A DNA stretch of 64,000 nt from JADJNY01 sp046349615 (GTDB taxonomy: Bacteria; Planctomycetota; UBA1135; GCA-002686595). The notes beneath the pieces are model-generated. The model worked only from the letters and a program-made list of their open reading frames with translations, made no database searches and was not told where the DNA came from. The translations under genes were made by a program, and so were the position numbers. The DNA lies in the NCBI GenBank assembly GCA_046349615.1, contig JAXMBZ010000002.1, positions 372,001 through 436,000 of the forward strand. Reading direction: 5' to 3'. This document shows, in pieces, positions 46,033 through 55,385 of this stretch (within the stretch, counting starts at the first letter, position 1; the number at the start of each line of letters is the position of its first letter).

Positions 46033-47180
46033 CGCCCCGCGCCGGGGAATTCCCACGCGACGTCGAAGAGGACGTCCGCGTAGGGCGCGTCCTTCCCGCC
46101 GCGCGTGTCCGCGTCGCACGCGAGGCGCAGCGTGCAGCGCTCCGAAACGAGTTCGAGCGCGACGAGCGCGCTTCCCTTCGCGAGCGCGGTCCCGAGGCGC
46201 GCCGTCGCGAGCGGATCGTCCGCTTTCTCCGCGGCGAGCGTCGGGGGCTCCCGCGGCGGCGTCCACCGCGCGCGCTCGACGACGGGCACGGCGCGGGCGA
46301 AGTCCCACTCCTCGCCGGGCTCGACGCGCGTCAGGCGTCCTTCGCGCAGGCTCTCGCGCATCCGGCGCGCGTGCGAGACGTCGACGAAGAGCGCGAACGC
46401 GCCGTCGCGGCCGAGGAGGCGCGCGCGCTGCTCGCGCTCGTCGACGATCCACGCCGCGTCGCCCGCGAGGTGCACGGCGCTCGTCGCGCCGCCGCGCAGG
46501 AGCGCGCGCAGGCCGCGGTCGAGGCTCGGGTGCGCGAGCGCGTCGGCGTCGAGCACGAGCGCCACGAGCCCGAGCCCGCCGAACGCCGCGTCGGGATCCG
46601 CGCGATGCGGGTTGCGCTCGGGACGGCCGAGCTCCGCGCGCGCGACGGGCACGGCGGCCGCGAGGAAGCCGGCGGCGGCGCCCGCGCCGAGCACGGGGAC
46701 GCCGCGGCGATGGGCTTCGGAGAGCTCGAGCGCGAGGCGCGACGTCTTGCCGTTCGGCATCAACACGCGCCACCACGCGATCCACGTCCCGCCGACGAGC
46801 TCGACCGCCGCCGCGTTCGCGAGGGACTGCGCGGGCTCGGTCAGGTCGCCGACGCGCTCCGCCGTCGAGTCGAGCGTGAAGCGCCGCGCGGGGAGCGCGC
46901 TCGCCGCGAGCGGGTCGGGCGCGTCCGCCTCGAGCGCGATCACGACGCGCTCGCCCTTCGCCGCGCCGACGAACGCGCGCGCCTCGGGCTCGGTCCACGC
47001 GAACGCGCTCGCCGCGAGCGCGACGGGTCCGCCCGGATGCGCGTCGAGGCGCCGCTCCTGCGCGGGGGCGGGGCGTGCGAGGAGCGCGAGCGCCGCTGCG
47101 GCGAGCGCGAGCGCCGCGAACGAACGCGCAGCGAACGAACGCGCCGGGGACGAGGCGAGAGGGGACGGGCGCGCAGGCAT
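46029..47180 (-). CDS. Exported protein, possibly cyanophycinase-like (S51 fold)
   Basis: A 383-aa exported protein with a signal peptide (FAALALAAAALALLARPAPAQ). The part ELSEAHRRGVPVLGAGAAAGFLAAA resembles the nucleophile-elbow strand of peptidase S51/cyanophycinase proteins, where GTSAGA is usual. Here the nucleophile Ser is replaced by Ala-rich residues. Later segments (ALVLDADALAHPSLDRGLRALLRGG) also fit that family loosely. No other motif is recognised. If the assignment is right it is a pseudo-enzyme; a wholly different fold is possible. Confidence 0.5.
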   Translation of the reverse strand: MPARPSPLASSPARSFAARSFAALALAAAALALLARPAPAQERRLDAHPGGPVALAASAFAWTEPEARAFVGAAKGERVVIALEADAPDPLAASALPARRFTLDSTAERVGDLTEPAQSLANAAAVELVGGTWIAWWRVLMPNGKTSRLALELSEAHRRGVPVLGAGAAAGFLAAAVPVARAELGRPERNPHRADPDAAFGGLGLVALVLDADALAHPSLDRGLRALLRGGATSAVHLAGDAAWIVDEREQRARLLGRDGAFALFVDVSHARRMRESLREGRLTRVEPGEEWDFARAVPVVERARWTPPREPPTLAAEKADDPLATARLGTALAKGSALVALELVSERCTLRLACDADTRGGKDAPYADVLFDVAWEFPGAGR

Positions 47181-47230
47181 CGGCTCGCCCTAGGCGCGCT
47201 CCCGCGGCTCGGCTACGCGCTTCCGGCGCT

Positions 47231-47818
47231 TCATCGCGGCCTCAGATCGAGCACGCGCGACAGCGCCGTGATCACGAGCGCGTGGCGGATCTCGCCCGCG
47301 TGGATCTTCGCGCGCGCTTCGTCGAGCGACAGCGTGCCGATGCGGATGTCCTCGCCGTGGTCGAGCTCGAGCTCGTGCGTGCGCTCGCAGTCCTCCGCGA
47401 GCCAGTGGTGGCAGAGGTTCGTGTGGAAGGCCGGGTTGGGCTCGACGCAGCCGAGGTAGCTCCAGCGCACGGACGTGAAGCCCGTCTCCTCGCGCAGCTC
47501 GCGCATCGCGGCGTCGTGGTGCGCTTCGCCGCGGTCGATGACGCCGCCGGGGATCTCGAGCGTGAGGGCGCTCGTGCCGAAGCGGTACTGGCGCACGACG
47601 ACGAGGCGGCGCTCCTTCGTGAGCGCGACGACGTTGACCCAGTCGGGCGTTTCGAGCACGAGGCGCTTGAAGACCTGCTGTGTGCGCGGGTTCTTCAACG
47701 TGTCGTAGCGCGGCCGGAAGATCATCATGTGCGGACCGTGCTCGTGCTCGAGCTTCGGCCAGAGCTCGGGATGGCCCGGTTCGCGCTCGTGGTCGCGGTC
47801 GTCGTGCTCGCTGGTCAT
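47231..47818 (-). CDS. Nudix hydrolase (ADP-ribose pyrophosphatase-like)
   Basis: A 195-aa Nudix protein. The complete Nudix box GGVIDRGEAHHDAAMRELRE followed by ETGF begins near residue 89. The preceding WVNVVALTKERRLVVVRQYRFG matches ADP-ribose pyrophosphatase-type members. The N-terminal 25 residues are charged (HDDRDHEREPGHPE). Substrate is probably ADP-ribose or a related nucleoside diphosphate sugar. No Shine-Dalgarno; TACACT ends seven bases before the ATG. Confidence 0.9.
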   Translation of the reverse strand: MTSEHDDRDHEREPGHPELWPKLEHEHGPHMMIFRPRYDTLKNPRTQQVFKRLVLETPDWVNVVALTKERRLVVVRQYRFGTSALTLEIPGGVIDRGEAHHDAAMRELREETGFTSVRWSYLGCVEPNPAFHTNLCHHWLAEDCERTHELELDHGEDIRIGTLSLDEARAKIHAGEIRHALVITALSRVLDLRPR

Positions 47819-47825
47819 GCGCGCG

Positions 47826-47831
47826 CGAGTG
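47826..47831 (-). promoter_or_regulatory. -10 element TACACT, leaderless-type spacing
   Basis: On the minus strand TACACT ends 7 nt before the ATG of the Nudix gene. Confidence 0.6.
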
Positions 47832-47874
47832 TAGCGCGCCGTCGCGGCCGCTTCCCGCGCCGCGGAGCGGCTGC

Positions 47875-47880
47875 TACCGT
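47875..47880 (+). promoter_or_regulatory. -10 element TACCGT, leaderless-type spacing
   Basis: TACCGT ends 6 nt before the ATG at 47887. With the Nudix element it forms a divergent pair only 43 bp apart. Confidence 0.5.
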
Positions 47881-47886
47881 GCGCGG

Positions 47887-48903
47887 ATGGCCCGCGCCGT
47901 CGAAACGACCCTGGAGAGCCCGTCCGCGCCCGGCGCGACGGCCGCCCTCCGTCCGCGCGACGGCGCCGCGCACGCGGCCCTGCTCGTCGCGCAGACGTGC
48001 TTCGGGCTCTTCCCGGTGTCGAAGCACTGGCTCTTCCCGGCCGGCGGCGGCGGCTTCGCGCCCTTCGCGGTCGGCGCGTGGCGCATGGTGTTCGCGGCGC
48101 TGTCGCTGTCCGTCGCCGCACGAATCCTGCACGGCGATCGGTGGCGCATCCGGCGCGCGGACCTGCCGCGTTTCGTCGCGTGCGCGCTGCTCGGCGTCAG
48201 CGTGAACATGACGCTCTACCTCGAGGGCCTGAAGCGCTCGACGGCGGTCAACGCGGGCCTCGTCATGTGCCTGATCCCCGTGTTCACGTTCGCGATCGCG
48301 GCGCTCGCGCGGCAGGAGTCGTTCCAGCCCTCGCGCGCGTTGGGCATCGGCGTGGCGCTCGTCGGCGCGTCGCTCTTGTTCTGGGCGGAGCGGCCGGACC
48401 TGATCCGCGCGCACGGGTTCGGCAACCTGCTCATGGCGCTGAATGCGCTCGCGTACGCGAGCTACCTCGTCGTCGTGCGGCCGCTGACGCGCAGCTACCC
48501 GCCGCTCGTCGTGATCGCGTGGGTGTTCGTCCTCTCGTTGCCGTTCGTGCCGTTGCTCGTGCTGCGCGAGGAGTGGGGGAACCCGGCGGGCCTCGCGGCG
48601 GGGACGAGCGCGTTCTTCGCGCCCGACGGTGCGTCGCTCGCCGCGTGGGGCGCGCTGCTCTTCGTGCTCGTGTTCCCGACGTCGATCGCGTACCTCGCGA
48701 ACTCGTTCGCGCTGTCGCGCGTGCGCGCGTCGACGACGGCCGTGTACATCTACATCCAGCCGATCATCACGGGCGTCGTGGCCTGGCTCGTCGCCGACGA
48801 GGAGCTGACGCCCGTCCTGTTCGTCTCGGCCGGGCTCGTGTTCGCCGGCATCTGGATGGTCGCGCGTCCCGGGGCAGCGAAGGCGGCCGCCGCGGGCGGC
48901 TAG
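47887..48903 (+). CDS. DMT-superfamily transporter (EamA)
   Basis: Inner-membrane permease of 338 aa with ten hydrophobic segments in two EamA repeats. The first repeat starts LLVAQTCFGLFPVSKHWLF, and the second ends VYIYIQPIITGVVAWLVADEE, a family signature. The N-terminal 30 residues are soluble. It probably exports a metabolite or amino acid; the substrate cannot be predicted. The thioesterase gene follows after nine bases. Confidence 0.9.
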   Translation: MARAVETTLESPSAPGATAALRPRDGAAHAALLVAQTCFGLFPVSKHWLFPAGGGGFAPFAVGAWRMVFAALSLSVAARILHGDRWRIRRADLPRFVACALLGVSVNMTLYLEGLKRSTAVNAGLVMCLIPVFTFAIAALARQESFQPSRALGIGVALVGASLLFWAERPDLIRAHGFGNLLMALNALAYASYLVVVRPLTRSYPPLVVIAWVFVLSLPFVPLLVLREEWGNPAGLAAGTSAFFAPDGASLAAWGALLFVLVFPTSIAYLANSFALSRVRASTTAVYIYIQPIITGVVAWLVADEELTPVLFVSAGLVFAGIWMVARPGAAKAAAAGG

Positions 48904-48912
48904 AGGAGCTCC

Positions 48913-49341
48913 ATGGAGAACCCGAACGTCCCTGAGTCGAGTCGCATGCGCTTCCGCGCGCGCCTTTCGACGCGCTGGTCCGACGAGGACAACCAGGGCG
49001 TCGTCAACAACGCGATCTACATGACGCTGTTCGAGGAGACGCGCTACCGCTACTTCCGCGCGCGCCTCGCGTCGAACCAGTTCCCGTTCCTGCTCGCGCA
49101 GACGAACGTGCGCTTCGTGTCGCCGGGCCGCGGCGGCGAGGACGTCGAGGTCGAGTGCGCGACGACCGAGGTGGGTACGACGAGCTTCACGCAGGCGTAC
49201 CGGGTGATCGAGGCGGCGACGCGGCGCGTGCTCGCCGAGGCGGAGGCGCGGCTCGTGTGCTACGACCCGAAGACGAACGCGAAGCGTCCGGTGCCGGCGG
49301 AACTGCGCGCGGCGATCGAGGCGTCCGAGCGCGGGAGTTGA
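48913..49341 (+). CDS. Acyl-CoA thioesterase (4HBT hot-dog fold)
   Basis: Hot-dog thioesterase of 142 aa of the YbgC/FadM type. The catalytic-Asp region reads TRWSDEDNQGVVNNAIYMTLFEETR, with Asp in place of the usual motif RxxD(x)D-GHVNN; Asn-Asn and Glu match. GAGGAG precedes the ATG by five bases. It should hydrolyse acyl-CoA or acyl-ACP in the cytoplasm. It is probably co-transcribed with the EamA transporter. Confidence 0.85.
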   Translation: MENPNVPESSRMRFRARLSTRWSDEDNQGVVNNAIYMTLFEETRYRYFRARLASNQFPFLLAQTNVRFVSPGRGGEDVEVECATTEVGTTSFTQAYRVIEAATRRVLAEAEARLVCYDPKTNAKRPVPAELRAAIEASERGS

Positions 49342-49477
49342 GCCGTCCGAGCTTGACGGCTCGCGGAGCTGCGGCGAGAGTACGCTGCGGGAGAGTTCGC
49401 CCGTCGACGCGCCCCGACCGCGCCGACCCCGTTCGAGGGTCGCGACGTGAAGGGAGCCGTCGACCGAAACGACGACG

Positions 49478-50041
49478 ATGCTCGCTCTGCTCGCTTCCGG
49501 TGATTCCGCCGCGCTGTTGATCCAATTCCTCGTCATGGCGGCGATCGGCGGCATCTGTGCCGCGGTCGCTCATGGTCGAGGTCGAAGCGCCGTCGGGTGG
49601 TTCTTCCTCGGCGCGTTCTTCCCCTGCATCGCGTTGATCCTCGTGTTCGTCCTACCCGACTTGAAACGAGAGGCCGCGCAGCGCGAGTCGCAGGAACGCA
49701 CGAACCGCCGACTGCGCGAGCAGCTCGCGAAGGAACGGCAAGTTGCCGACGCGCGTCACGCCCAGACGGAGCGTCGGCTCGCCGCGCACGACCAAGCGCT
49801 CCTCCTCGACACGGAGACGACGGACGCGGAACCACCGCGCGGTCTCCCTCCGCCGCTGCCGCTCGAACGGACGTGGCACTACGCCGTCGGCGCGTCGAGC
49901 CACGGTCCCGTGACGCTCGACGAACTCCGCCGACTGATCGAGTCGGGCACGCTGAAGTCGGACTCGCTCGTCTGGCGCGACGGGATGGCCGTGTGGCAGC
50001 CCGTCGCGGAGACGCCCGAACTCGCGGAGGATGAGTCCTGA
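49478..50041 (+). CDS. Membrane protein with C-terminal GYF_2 domain
   Basis: A 187-aa protein. The N-terminus has two membrane segments (LLIQFLVMAAIGGICAAVA and AVGWFFLGAFFPCIALILVFVLP). A charged helical linker (about 60-110) follows. The C-terminal 55 residues form a GYF_2 domain (WHYAVGASSHGPVTLDELRRL ... LVWRDGMAVWQPV), which binds proline-rich peptides. It is the first of three closely spaced genes ending in a CPBP protease, and the stop is shared with the short gap before the next gene. Role unknown. Confidence 0.75.
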   Translation: MLALLASGDSAALLIQFLVMAAIGGICAAVAHGRGRSAVGWFFLGAFFPCIALILVFVLPDLKREAAQRESQERTNRRLREQLAKERQVADARHAQTERRLAAHDQALLLDTETTDAEPPRGLPPPLPLERTWHYAVGASSHGPVTLDELRRLIESGTLKSDSLVWRDGMAVWQPVAETPELAEDES

Positions 50042-50067
50042 GCTCCAATGTCGATTCGCGTTCGTCC

Positions 50068-50946
50068 GTGCCGCGCTCGATCGAGATGGGCGGCATCGTC
50101 GACGGTCGAGTCCTCGACGCGCAGGCCCTGCGTGCGGCGGTGGAGGAAGCGGGGCGAGCCGGGCTCGGCGTTTTCCAGTGCGAAATCGTCGGCGGGCGCT
50201 TCTCGCTCCTGCCCGCGGAGACGCACCCGCCCGCGGTCCGGTTCGGCGCCGAAGAGCAGGAGCGATTCTTGGCGGCGTTGGGTCGCATCGAGTCGCACGC
50301 GGTGCCCGGCAGCATCGAGTCGACGCTGCATTGCCGCCTCCACTACGGCGACGAAGTCGTCGAGACGCTCTTCGTCGTTCGCGGCGGTCGCTTCGACGCG
50401 CTGAGTCGCACTCGACCCGCGGCCTCGAGCCCCGCGCCGGAACTCCCGAGCCGCGCGTCGCGCACCGGGCTCCGGCGTCGCGACCTCCTTCTCGCGACCG
50501 TCGGACTCTCCGTGCTCGCCGCGTTCGGCCTCTGGCGCTCGGGGCTCTTCGAGCGCGTGACCGCCGCGCGTGCGGAGACTCTCGTCGTCGACACGGGTCC
50601 GTTCGGAGCGACCCTCGAAGTGAAGGTCGAACGCCGCTGGGGGATCTACGAGGTCGCCATCCAGCGCGGGGGTCGGTTCCCTCAGGACCCCGCCGCGGTC
50701 GCTGCGTTGGACGCCGCTGCGACGTCGCTCCCCGAGCGCGCGGCCTTCTCGACCGTCGCGAGCGGCGGCGACGTGTGGGTGCTCCTCTGCGACCAGGAAG
50801 GACGGCAACTCGCGGCCGAGTCCGCCTCCCTGCGCACGCTGATCGTCGACGCGAAAGGCACGGCGAGCGTCGGACTCCTCGGGAATCCAGCTGCTTCGAG
50901 CGTGCGCCTCTCGCTGACGGCCGAGCGCCGGCCCGAGGAGCGCTGA
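50068..50946 (+). CDS. Membrane-anchored protein of unknown function
   Basis: Unrecognised 292-aa protein. A cytoplasmic N-terminal domain (about 1-115; FSLLPAETHPPAVRFGAEEQE, STLHCRLHYGDEVVETLFVV) precedes one membrane segment (LLLATVGLSVLAAFGLW, about 142-158) and an external beta-rich domain (TLEVKVERRWGIYEVAIQRGG). The GTG start at 50068 is the first in frame after a stop; an ATG at 50086 is an alternative. Neither has a clear ribosome site. It sits between the GYF_2 protein and the CPBP protease. Confidence 0.6.
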   Translation: MPRSIEMGGIVDGRVLDAQALRAAVEEAGRAGLGVFQCEIVGGRFSLLPAETHPPAVRFGAEEQERFLAALGRIESHAVPGSIESTLHCRLHYGDEVVETLFVVRGGRFDALSRTRPAASSPAPELPSRASRTGLRRRDLLLATVGLSVLAAFGLWRSGLFERVTAARAETLVVDTGPFGATLEVKVERRWGIYEVAIQRGGRFPQDPAAVAALDAAATSLPERAAFSTVASGGDVWVLLCDQEGRQLAAESASLRTLIVDAKGTASVGLLGNPAASSVRLSLTAERRPEER

Positions 50947-50951
50947 ACGTC

Positions 50952-51962
50952 GTGGAGCCTCCTGCGAGTGCGGGCGAGACGCCGCGCGACCTGCACTGGC
51001 CGCCGGGACGCGCGCCGAATCCGGAAGAGGGCGTGCGCACGAGTTGCGCCGCGTGTTCCGCGCGCTGGCTCGTCCATCGCTCGATGTGCGGGTTCCGTCT
51101 CCGTTGCACGTGCGGTGCCTGGATCGCCGTTCCCGTCGAGCTTCGGAATCCCAGGTTGGGCAGCGGCGCGGTCGACGCGCTCGGCGCTCCGAATTCGCTG
51201 CCCGAACGAGTCGAACTGGCGAAGCAATCCGCGCTCGTGATCGAGCCCTCGGCGACGGCCTATGTCGAAGCTCCGCCGCTCGGGACCGCGGCTCCGGCGG
51301 GCGCGCTCGAGGACGCGCACCCCACGGCGCGCGCGCGTTGGACGAACCGGATGGGACTCGAAGTCGCGGCGCTCGGCCTCGCGATCCTCGGACCTCCCGC
51401 GTTGGCCTACGGTCTCTCGCGAGCGAAGGAGGACGTCCCGCTCCTGCCGTTCGCTTCGATCGCGTCGGCGCTCCTCGTGCTCGTGCTTTCCGCCGCGATC
51501 GGCGGATACGCGGTCGTCGGGCTCTGCGGCGCGCGCGTGCGCTACTGGGTCGAGGCGTCCCTGACGGCGCTGCTCGCCTTCGGGTTCGCGATGGCGTGGG
51601 TGTGGGTCGCGAAGCACGCGCTCCCCGACTCCGCGGCGGACGATGCGCAGTTGAAGGCGCTCCGGCGCGCTCTCGGTTTCGGTTGGAGCGCCGTCGTCGT
51701 CGCGCTCGTGCCGGCGCTCGTCGAGGAGATCGCGTTCCGCGGCGTGCTCCAGGGCCGGACGAGCGCGCTGTTCGGCGCGCGCGCGGGTTGGCTCGTCACG
51801 GCGCTGGCGTTCGCGCTGTGCCACTTCGCGCCGGCCGTGTTGCCGATCCATCTCGGGCTCGGGCTCTATCTCGGCTGGCTGCGCACGCGCAGCGAGAGCC
51901 TCGTGCCCGGGATGTTGCTGCACGCGCTCTACAACACGCTGGTGCTCCTCGCCGACGGTTGA
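50952..51962 (+). CDS. CPBP intramembrane protease with N-terminal zinc-ribbon-like segment
   Basis: Membrane protease of 336 aa (CAAX protease / bacteriocin-processing type). The first 55 residues hold TSCAACSARWLVHRSMCGFR and RCTCGAW, paired cysteines of a zinc-ribbon type. About seven membrane segments follow from residue 125. The family motifs are EEIAFRGVLQG (about 258-268), ALCHFAPAVLPIHLGLGLYLG and HALYNTLV. The GTG start is supported by GAGGAG about ten bases upstream and lies five bases after the previous stop. Substrate unknown. Confidence 0.85.
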   Translation: MEPPASAGETPRDLHWPPGRAPNPEEGVRTSCAACSARWLVHRSMCGFRLRCTCGAWIAVPVELRNPRLGSGAVDALGAPNSLPERVELAKQSALVIEPSATAYVEAPPLGTAAPAGALEDAHPTARARWTNRMGLEVAALGLAILGPPALAYGLSRAKEDVPLLPFASIASALLVLVLSAAIGGYAVVGLCGARVRYWVEASLTALLAFGFAMAWVWVAKHALPDSAADDAQLKALRRALGFGWSAVVVALVPALVEEIAFRGVLQGRTSALFGARAGWLVTALAFALCHFAPAVLPIHLGLGLYLGWLRTRSESLVPGMLLHALYNTLVLLADG

Positions 51963-51971
51963 CGCGGCGCG

Positions 51972-54900
51972 TCAACCGCCGCCGAACAGCCACTCCCGCT
52001 CGCGCACCGGCGCGACCGGCGCGATCCACTCGTGCGCGGGCCGCGTGTTCCACTCCGCGCGCCACGCGCGGTGCGCGGCGTCGTCGGGGAAGTGCTCGTC
52101 CGCGCGGTACGGATAGCCGCTCATCCCGTGGAACGGCAGCGGTTCGACCTCGAGCGCCTGCACCGTGTTCGGGTCGCGGTCCTTCGCCCAGCCGTCGAGG
52201 AACACGAGGTAGTCGCGGCGCATCCCGCTCTTCGGCGGCGCGAGCTTCGACGCGTCGAACGCGAGCGTGAGCGCGTCGCCCGAGCCGAGGATCACGAACT
52301 GGTCGTCGACCGCCTTCGTCAGCGGGAGCACGTCGCCGTACCTCGTGTAGAGCCCCGGGTGCTGGTTCCAGCGCGGGAACTGCGCGAGGTGGTGCCAGTC
52401 GAAGCGCTCGGGCGTCGCGGTGAACTCCTGCGGTCCGCGGCGCTCGAGCGGCGCGCTGAAGCCGCGCATCCAGAGCTTCGCGCTCGCGACCTCGAGCTCC
52501 TGCACGTCCGTCGGCGCGTCGTCGCCGTCCGTCGCGAGCCGGATCGAGTCCCAGAAGAGCTGCAGCGTGCAGAAGACGCGGATGCGCGGGTCGTCCTTCG
52601 CGAGGATCGAGCCCACGTCGAGCACCATCGTCTTCGTCTTGCCCGCGGGGAAGCCGACCGGCGGGCCCGCGTCGCGCCAGCCGCCCTTGCCGTCGGGGAC
52701 TTGGAAGAGCGGCGGAACGAAGCGCACGTCGGGCGTGCCCGCGCTCGCCATGTTGGCGCTCGCGTCGCTCCAGAAGAACCAGCCCGTCAGCACGAGGCGC
52801 AGTTTCTTCGCGTCCGCGACGCGCTTGGGATCGAACGCGAGCTCGACGAACCACGGCTTCGCGAGCCCGACGAACTGCGGCGCTTCGCGCGTGAACGGAA
52901 CGGCGTAGAGGTCGTCGATCGCGGCGAGCTCCTTCGTCCAGTCCTTCCCGTCGCTCCCGGTCGCCTTCGCCGGCGCGAGCGCGTCCTTGACGGTGTGCAC
53001 GTGCGGCTCGGGGAACGGCGGGAACGTGAAGCGCTCGTTCGGGAAGATCTCCGTCTCGCGCGGGTGGTCGACGACGAGCAGCTTCGCGTGGTCGAGGTAG
53101 GTGACCTCGCGCAGCTCCTCGGTGAAGTGCAGCTCGTACGTCCCGTCCTTCGGCGCGAGCTCCTCGCCCTTCACGAGGACGTACTCGTCGTGGTCGGGCG
53201 GCACGAACATCCCCGGCGCGATCGGCAGGCCGAGCGGCGTGATGCCGAGGACGTCGGTGACGAACACGTACTTCGAGCCGTTCCACGTGTAGAGGAACGG
53301 ACACGAACCGTAGAGCGTGTTCGGCTGCGTCATCCCGCTGAACGCGGTGTCCGCGTCGTCGACGCCGGCTTTCGGTTTCAGGTCGAGGTCGAGCTCCGTC
53401 TGCACGATGCCGTTCGGCCAGGTGATGCGCAGGACGTCGACCTTCTCCTGCTTGCCGACGCCCGCGAGCTCGGGGCTCCCGCGCCAGTAGAAGCGGCGGT
53501 AGAGCGGGCCCGCCTTGAGCTCGACGACCGCGCCGACCGCGCGCCGATTGTCGCGCAGCCCGCGATAGGAGAGGCGCACGCCGTGGTTGCCGGCGTTCGG
53601 GAACGAGAGGAAGCGCACGCCGTCGTTCGCGACCTCGGCGAGCTCCAACTGCTTGTCGCCGTCGAAGTCGCCGACGACGATCGGCGCGCCGTGCGGACGC
53701 GGCGCGCTCGAGTCGCCGAGCGTGCACGTCGTCGCGCCGGGGAGTCCGACCGCGAGGTGCGCGAGCGCGACGCCGCCGTCCGTGGGCTCGAGCACGTCGA
53801 TCGCGCCGTCGAGGTCGAGGTCGGCGACGCACGGCGTCGCGCGCACGTCGGACGGCGCGCCCGAGGCGTGCGGTTCGGCACGGAAGACGCGGTCCTTTCC
53901 TTGGCGCCAGAGCGCTTTCGGGGTCCAGAGGTCGACGCGTCCGTCGCCGTCGAAGTCCGCCGCGAGCACCGGCGCTTCGGGCACGGCTCCGCCGAACACG
54001 GCCGCGGTGCGGTCCTGGAACTTGCACGCGCGCAGGCTGTCCGCGAGCACGACGCGGCCCGGCGCGCCGAAGAGCAGGTCGACGTCGTGGTCGTCGTCGA
54101 AGTCCTCGGGAACGCACCACGAGAGCGGGCCGCTCGGGAGCCCCGCGCCCTCCGTCGCGTCGACGTACGCGCCGCCGGGCATCGCGGGCGCGCCGTCCTT
54201 GGCCGCCGCGGGCAGCACGTTCGCGCCGTCATTGCGCCAGAAGCGCGCGCCGAACGTCCCGACGAGCACGAGGTCCATGTCGCCTTCGTGGTCGACGTCG
54301 ACCGCGAGGACTCGTGCGGGCAGCTCCGGCAACGCGGGCAGCGCGAGCGGCCACTTCGTCCAAGCCTCCGCGTCGGGATCGGGATGGTAGAGCGCGAGCG
54401 CGCCGCCGTCCTCGACGACGAGCGTGAGCCAGCTCCGCCCGCCTTCCGCGTTGTCGAGGTCGAACGCCGTGAAGAAGCGCGTCACGCTCGGCGGGAGCGC
54501 GACGAGCTTCCACGCGCGGTCGCGGCGCAGCGCGACGCGCACGCCGTCCGATCCCCACGCGACGAGGTCGGGCTCGAGATCGCCGTCGACGTCGAGCGTC
54601 TCGAGGTGCGGCGTCTTCGCGAACTCGGGGAGCTCCGTGCGCGCCGCGGCGAGCGCGGGCGGGCACGCGGGCTTCGCCGCGCCGTTCCCGACCGGCTTCG
54701 GCGCGCGGAAGCGCGCGAGGTTCCCGAGCCCGAGCGTCACCGAGTCCGGCGCCGAGAGCTTGCGCGCCGTGAGCTGCGTGAAGAGCGCGTTGTACTTCGC
54801 GAGGTCGCTCTCGCGCCCGTCCTGGTCGACGAGCAGGCGCGTCATGCGGAACACCGCGGTCACGTACCACTGCTGGCCGTTCTCGATGCCGAGTTCGACG

Positions 54901-55385
54901 ACCGCTTTGTAGAGCTCCTCCGCGCGCTTCGCGTCGCCGCACTCGTGCTCCGCCTCCGCGAGCGCGATCTTCGTCGGCGCGTCGTCCGGCGCCGCCGCGA
55001 GCGCCGCGCGGAAGTGCTCGCGCGCCGCCTGGAAGTCGCCCGACTCGCGCGCGAGCTGGCCTTCGAGGTAGCGCACGCCCGCCGCGTTCGCGTCGAGCTT
55101 CGCCGCGCGCGCGAGGAACGCCGCCGCCGCGTCGACCTTCCCGTCCGCGTACTCGATCGCGGCGGCGCCGACGAGGTCGTCGAGCCGGGCGTCCTTGCGC
55201 TCGACGAGCGGCTTCAACGCCTCGCGCGCGGCGCCGTACTCGGGCTGCTGCAGGTTGAACGCGCGCGCGGCCTTCTCGCGGACCAGGTCGTCGGCGGAGC
55301 CCGCTCCCGGCGCCGGACCGGCCTCCTTCGAGCAGGCGGCGGCGAGGACGAGGGCGAGGAACGCGGGAATGCGAAGGTTCTTCAC
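51972..55385 (-). CDS. TPR / FG-GAP / ASPIC-UnbV lipoprotein
   Basis: Exported lipoprotein of 1137 aa. The signal ends with a lipobox (FLALVLAAACSKE). TPR repeats span about 30-190 (AAREHFRAALAAAPDDAPTKIALAEAE). FG-GAP/VCBS repeats with Ca-binding loops follow (DVDGDLEPDLVAWG, DFDDDHDVDLLFG, DFDGDGRVDLWTP, DFDGDKQLELAEV), then an ASPIC/UnbV segment (NHGVRLSYRGLRDNRRAVGAV, VDVLRITWPNGIVQTE). The last ~450 residues form a domain without a name (YTWNGSKYVFVTDVLGI, WFFWSDASANMAS). The GTG start is chosen as no ATG precedes the signal. The protein is probably a surface or periplasmic adhesion or enzyme scaffold. Confidence 0.85.
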   Translation of the reverse strand: MKNLRIPAFLALVLAAACSKEAGPAPGAGSADDLVREKAARAFNLQQPEYGAAREALKPLVERKDARLDDLVGAAAIEYADGKVDAAAAFLARAAKLDANAAGVRYLEGQLARESGDFQAAREHFRAALAAAPDDAPTKIALAEAEHECGDAKRAEELYKAVVELGIENGQQWYVTAVFRMTRLLVDQDGRESDLAKYNALFTQLTARKLSAPDSVTLGLGNLARFRAPKPVGNGAAKPACPPALAAARTELPEFAKTPHLETLDVDGDLEPDLVAWGSDGVRVALRRDRAWKLVALPPSVTRFFTAFDLDNAEGGRSWLTLVVEDGGALALYHPDPDAEAWTKWPLALPALPELPARVLAVDVDHEGDMDLVLVGTFGARFWRNDGANVLPAAAKDGAPAMPGGAYVDATEGAGLPSGPLSWCVPEDFDDDHDVDLLFGAPGRVVLADSLRACKFQDRTAAVFGGAVPEAPVLAADFDGDGRVDLWTPKALWRQGKDRVFRAEPHASGAPSDVRATPCVADLDLDGAIDVLEPTDGGVALAHLAVGLPGATTCTLGDSSAPRPHGAPIVVGDFDGDKQLELAEVANDGVRFLSFPNAGNHGVRLSYRGLRDNRRAVGAVVELKAGPLYRRFYWRGSPELAGVGKQEKVDVLRITWPNGIVQTELDLDLKPKAGVDDADTAFSGMTQPNTLYGSCPFLYTWNGSKYVFVTDVLGITPLGLPIAPGMFVPPDHDEYVLVKGEELAPKDGTYELHFTEELREVTYLDHAKLLVVDHPRETEIFPNERFTFPPFPEPHVHTVKDALAPAKATGSDGKDWTKELAAIDDLYAVPFTREAPQFVGLAKPWFVELAFDPKRVADAKKLRLVLTGWFFWSDASANMASAGTPDVRFVPPLFQVPDGKGGWRDAGPPVGFPAGKTKTMVLDVGSILAKDDPRIRVFCTLQLFWDSIRLATDGDDAPTDVQELEVASAKLWMRGFSAPLERRGPQEFTATPERFDWHHLAQFPRWNQHPGLYTRYGDVLPLTKAVDDQFVILGSGDALTLAFDASKLAPPKSGMRRDYLVFLDGWAKDRDPNTVQALEVEPLPFHGMSGYPYRADEHFPDDAAHRAWRAEWNTRPAHEWIAPVAPVREREWLFGGG

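Noticed and set aside
49353..49386. Promoter TTGACG...TACGCT before the GYF_2 gene
   Set aside because: The spacer is 22 bp, outside the working range; TACGCT alone remains possible.
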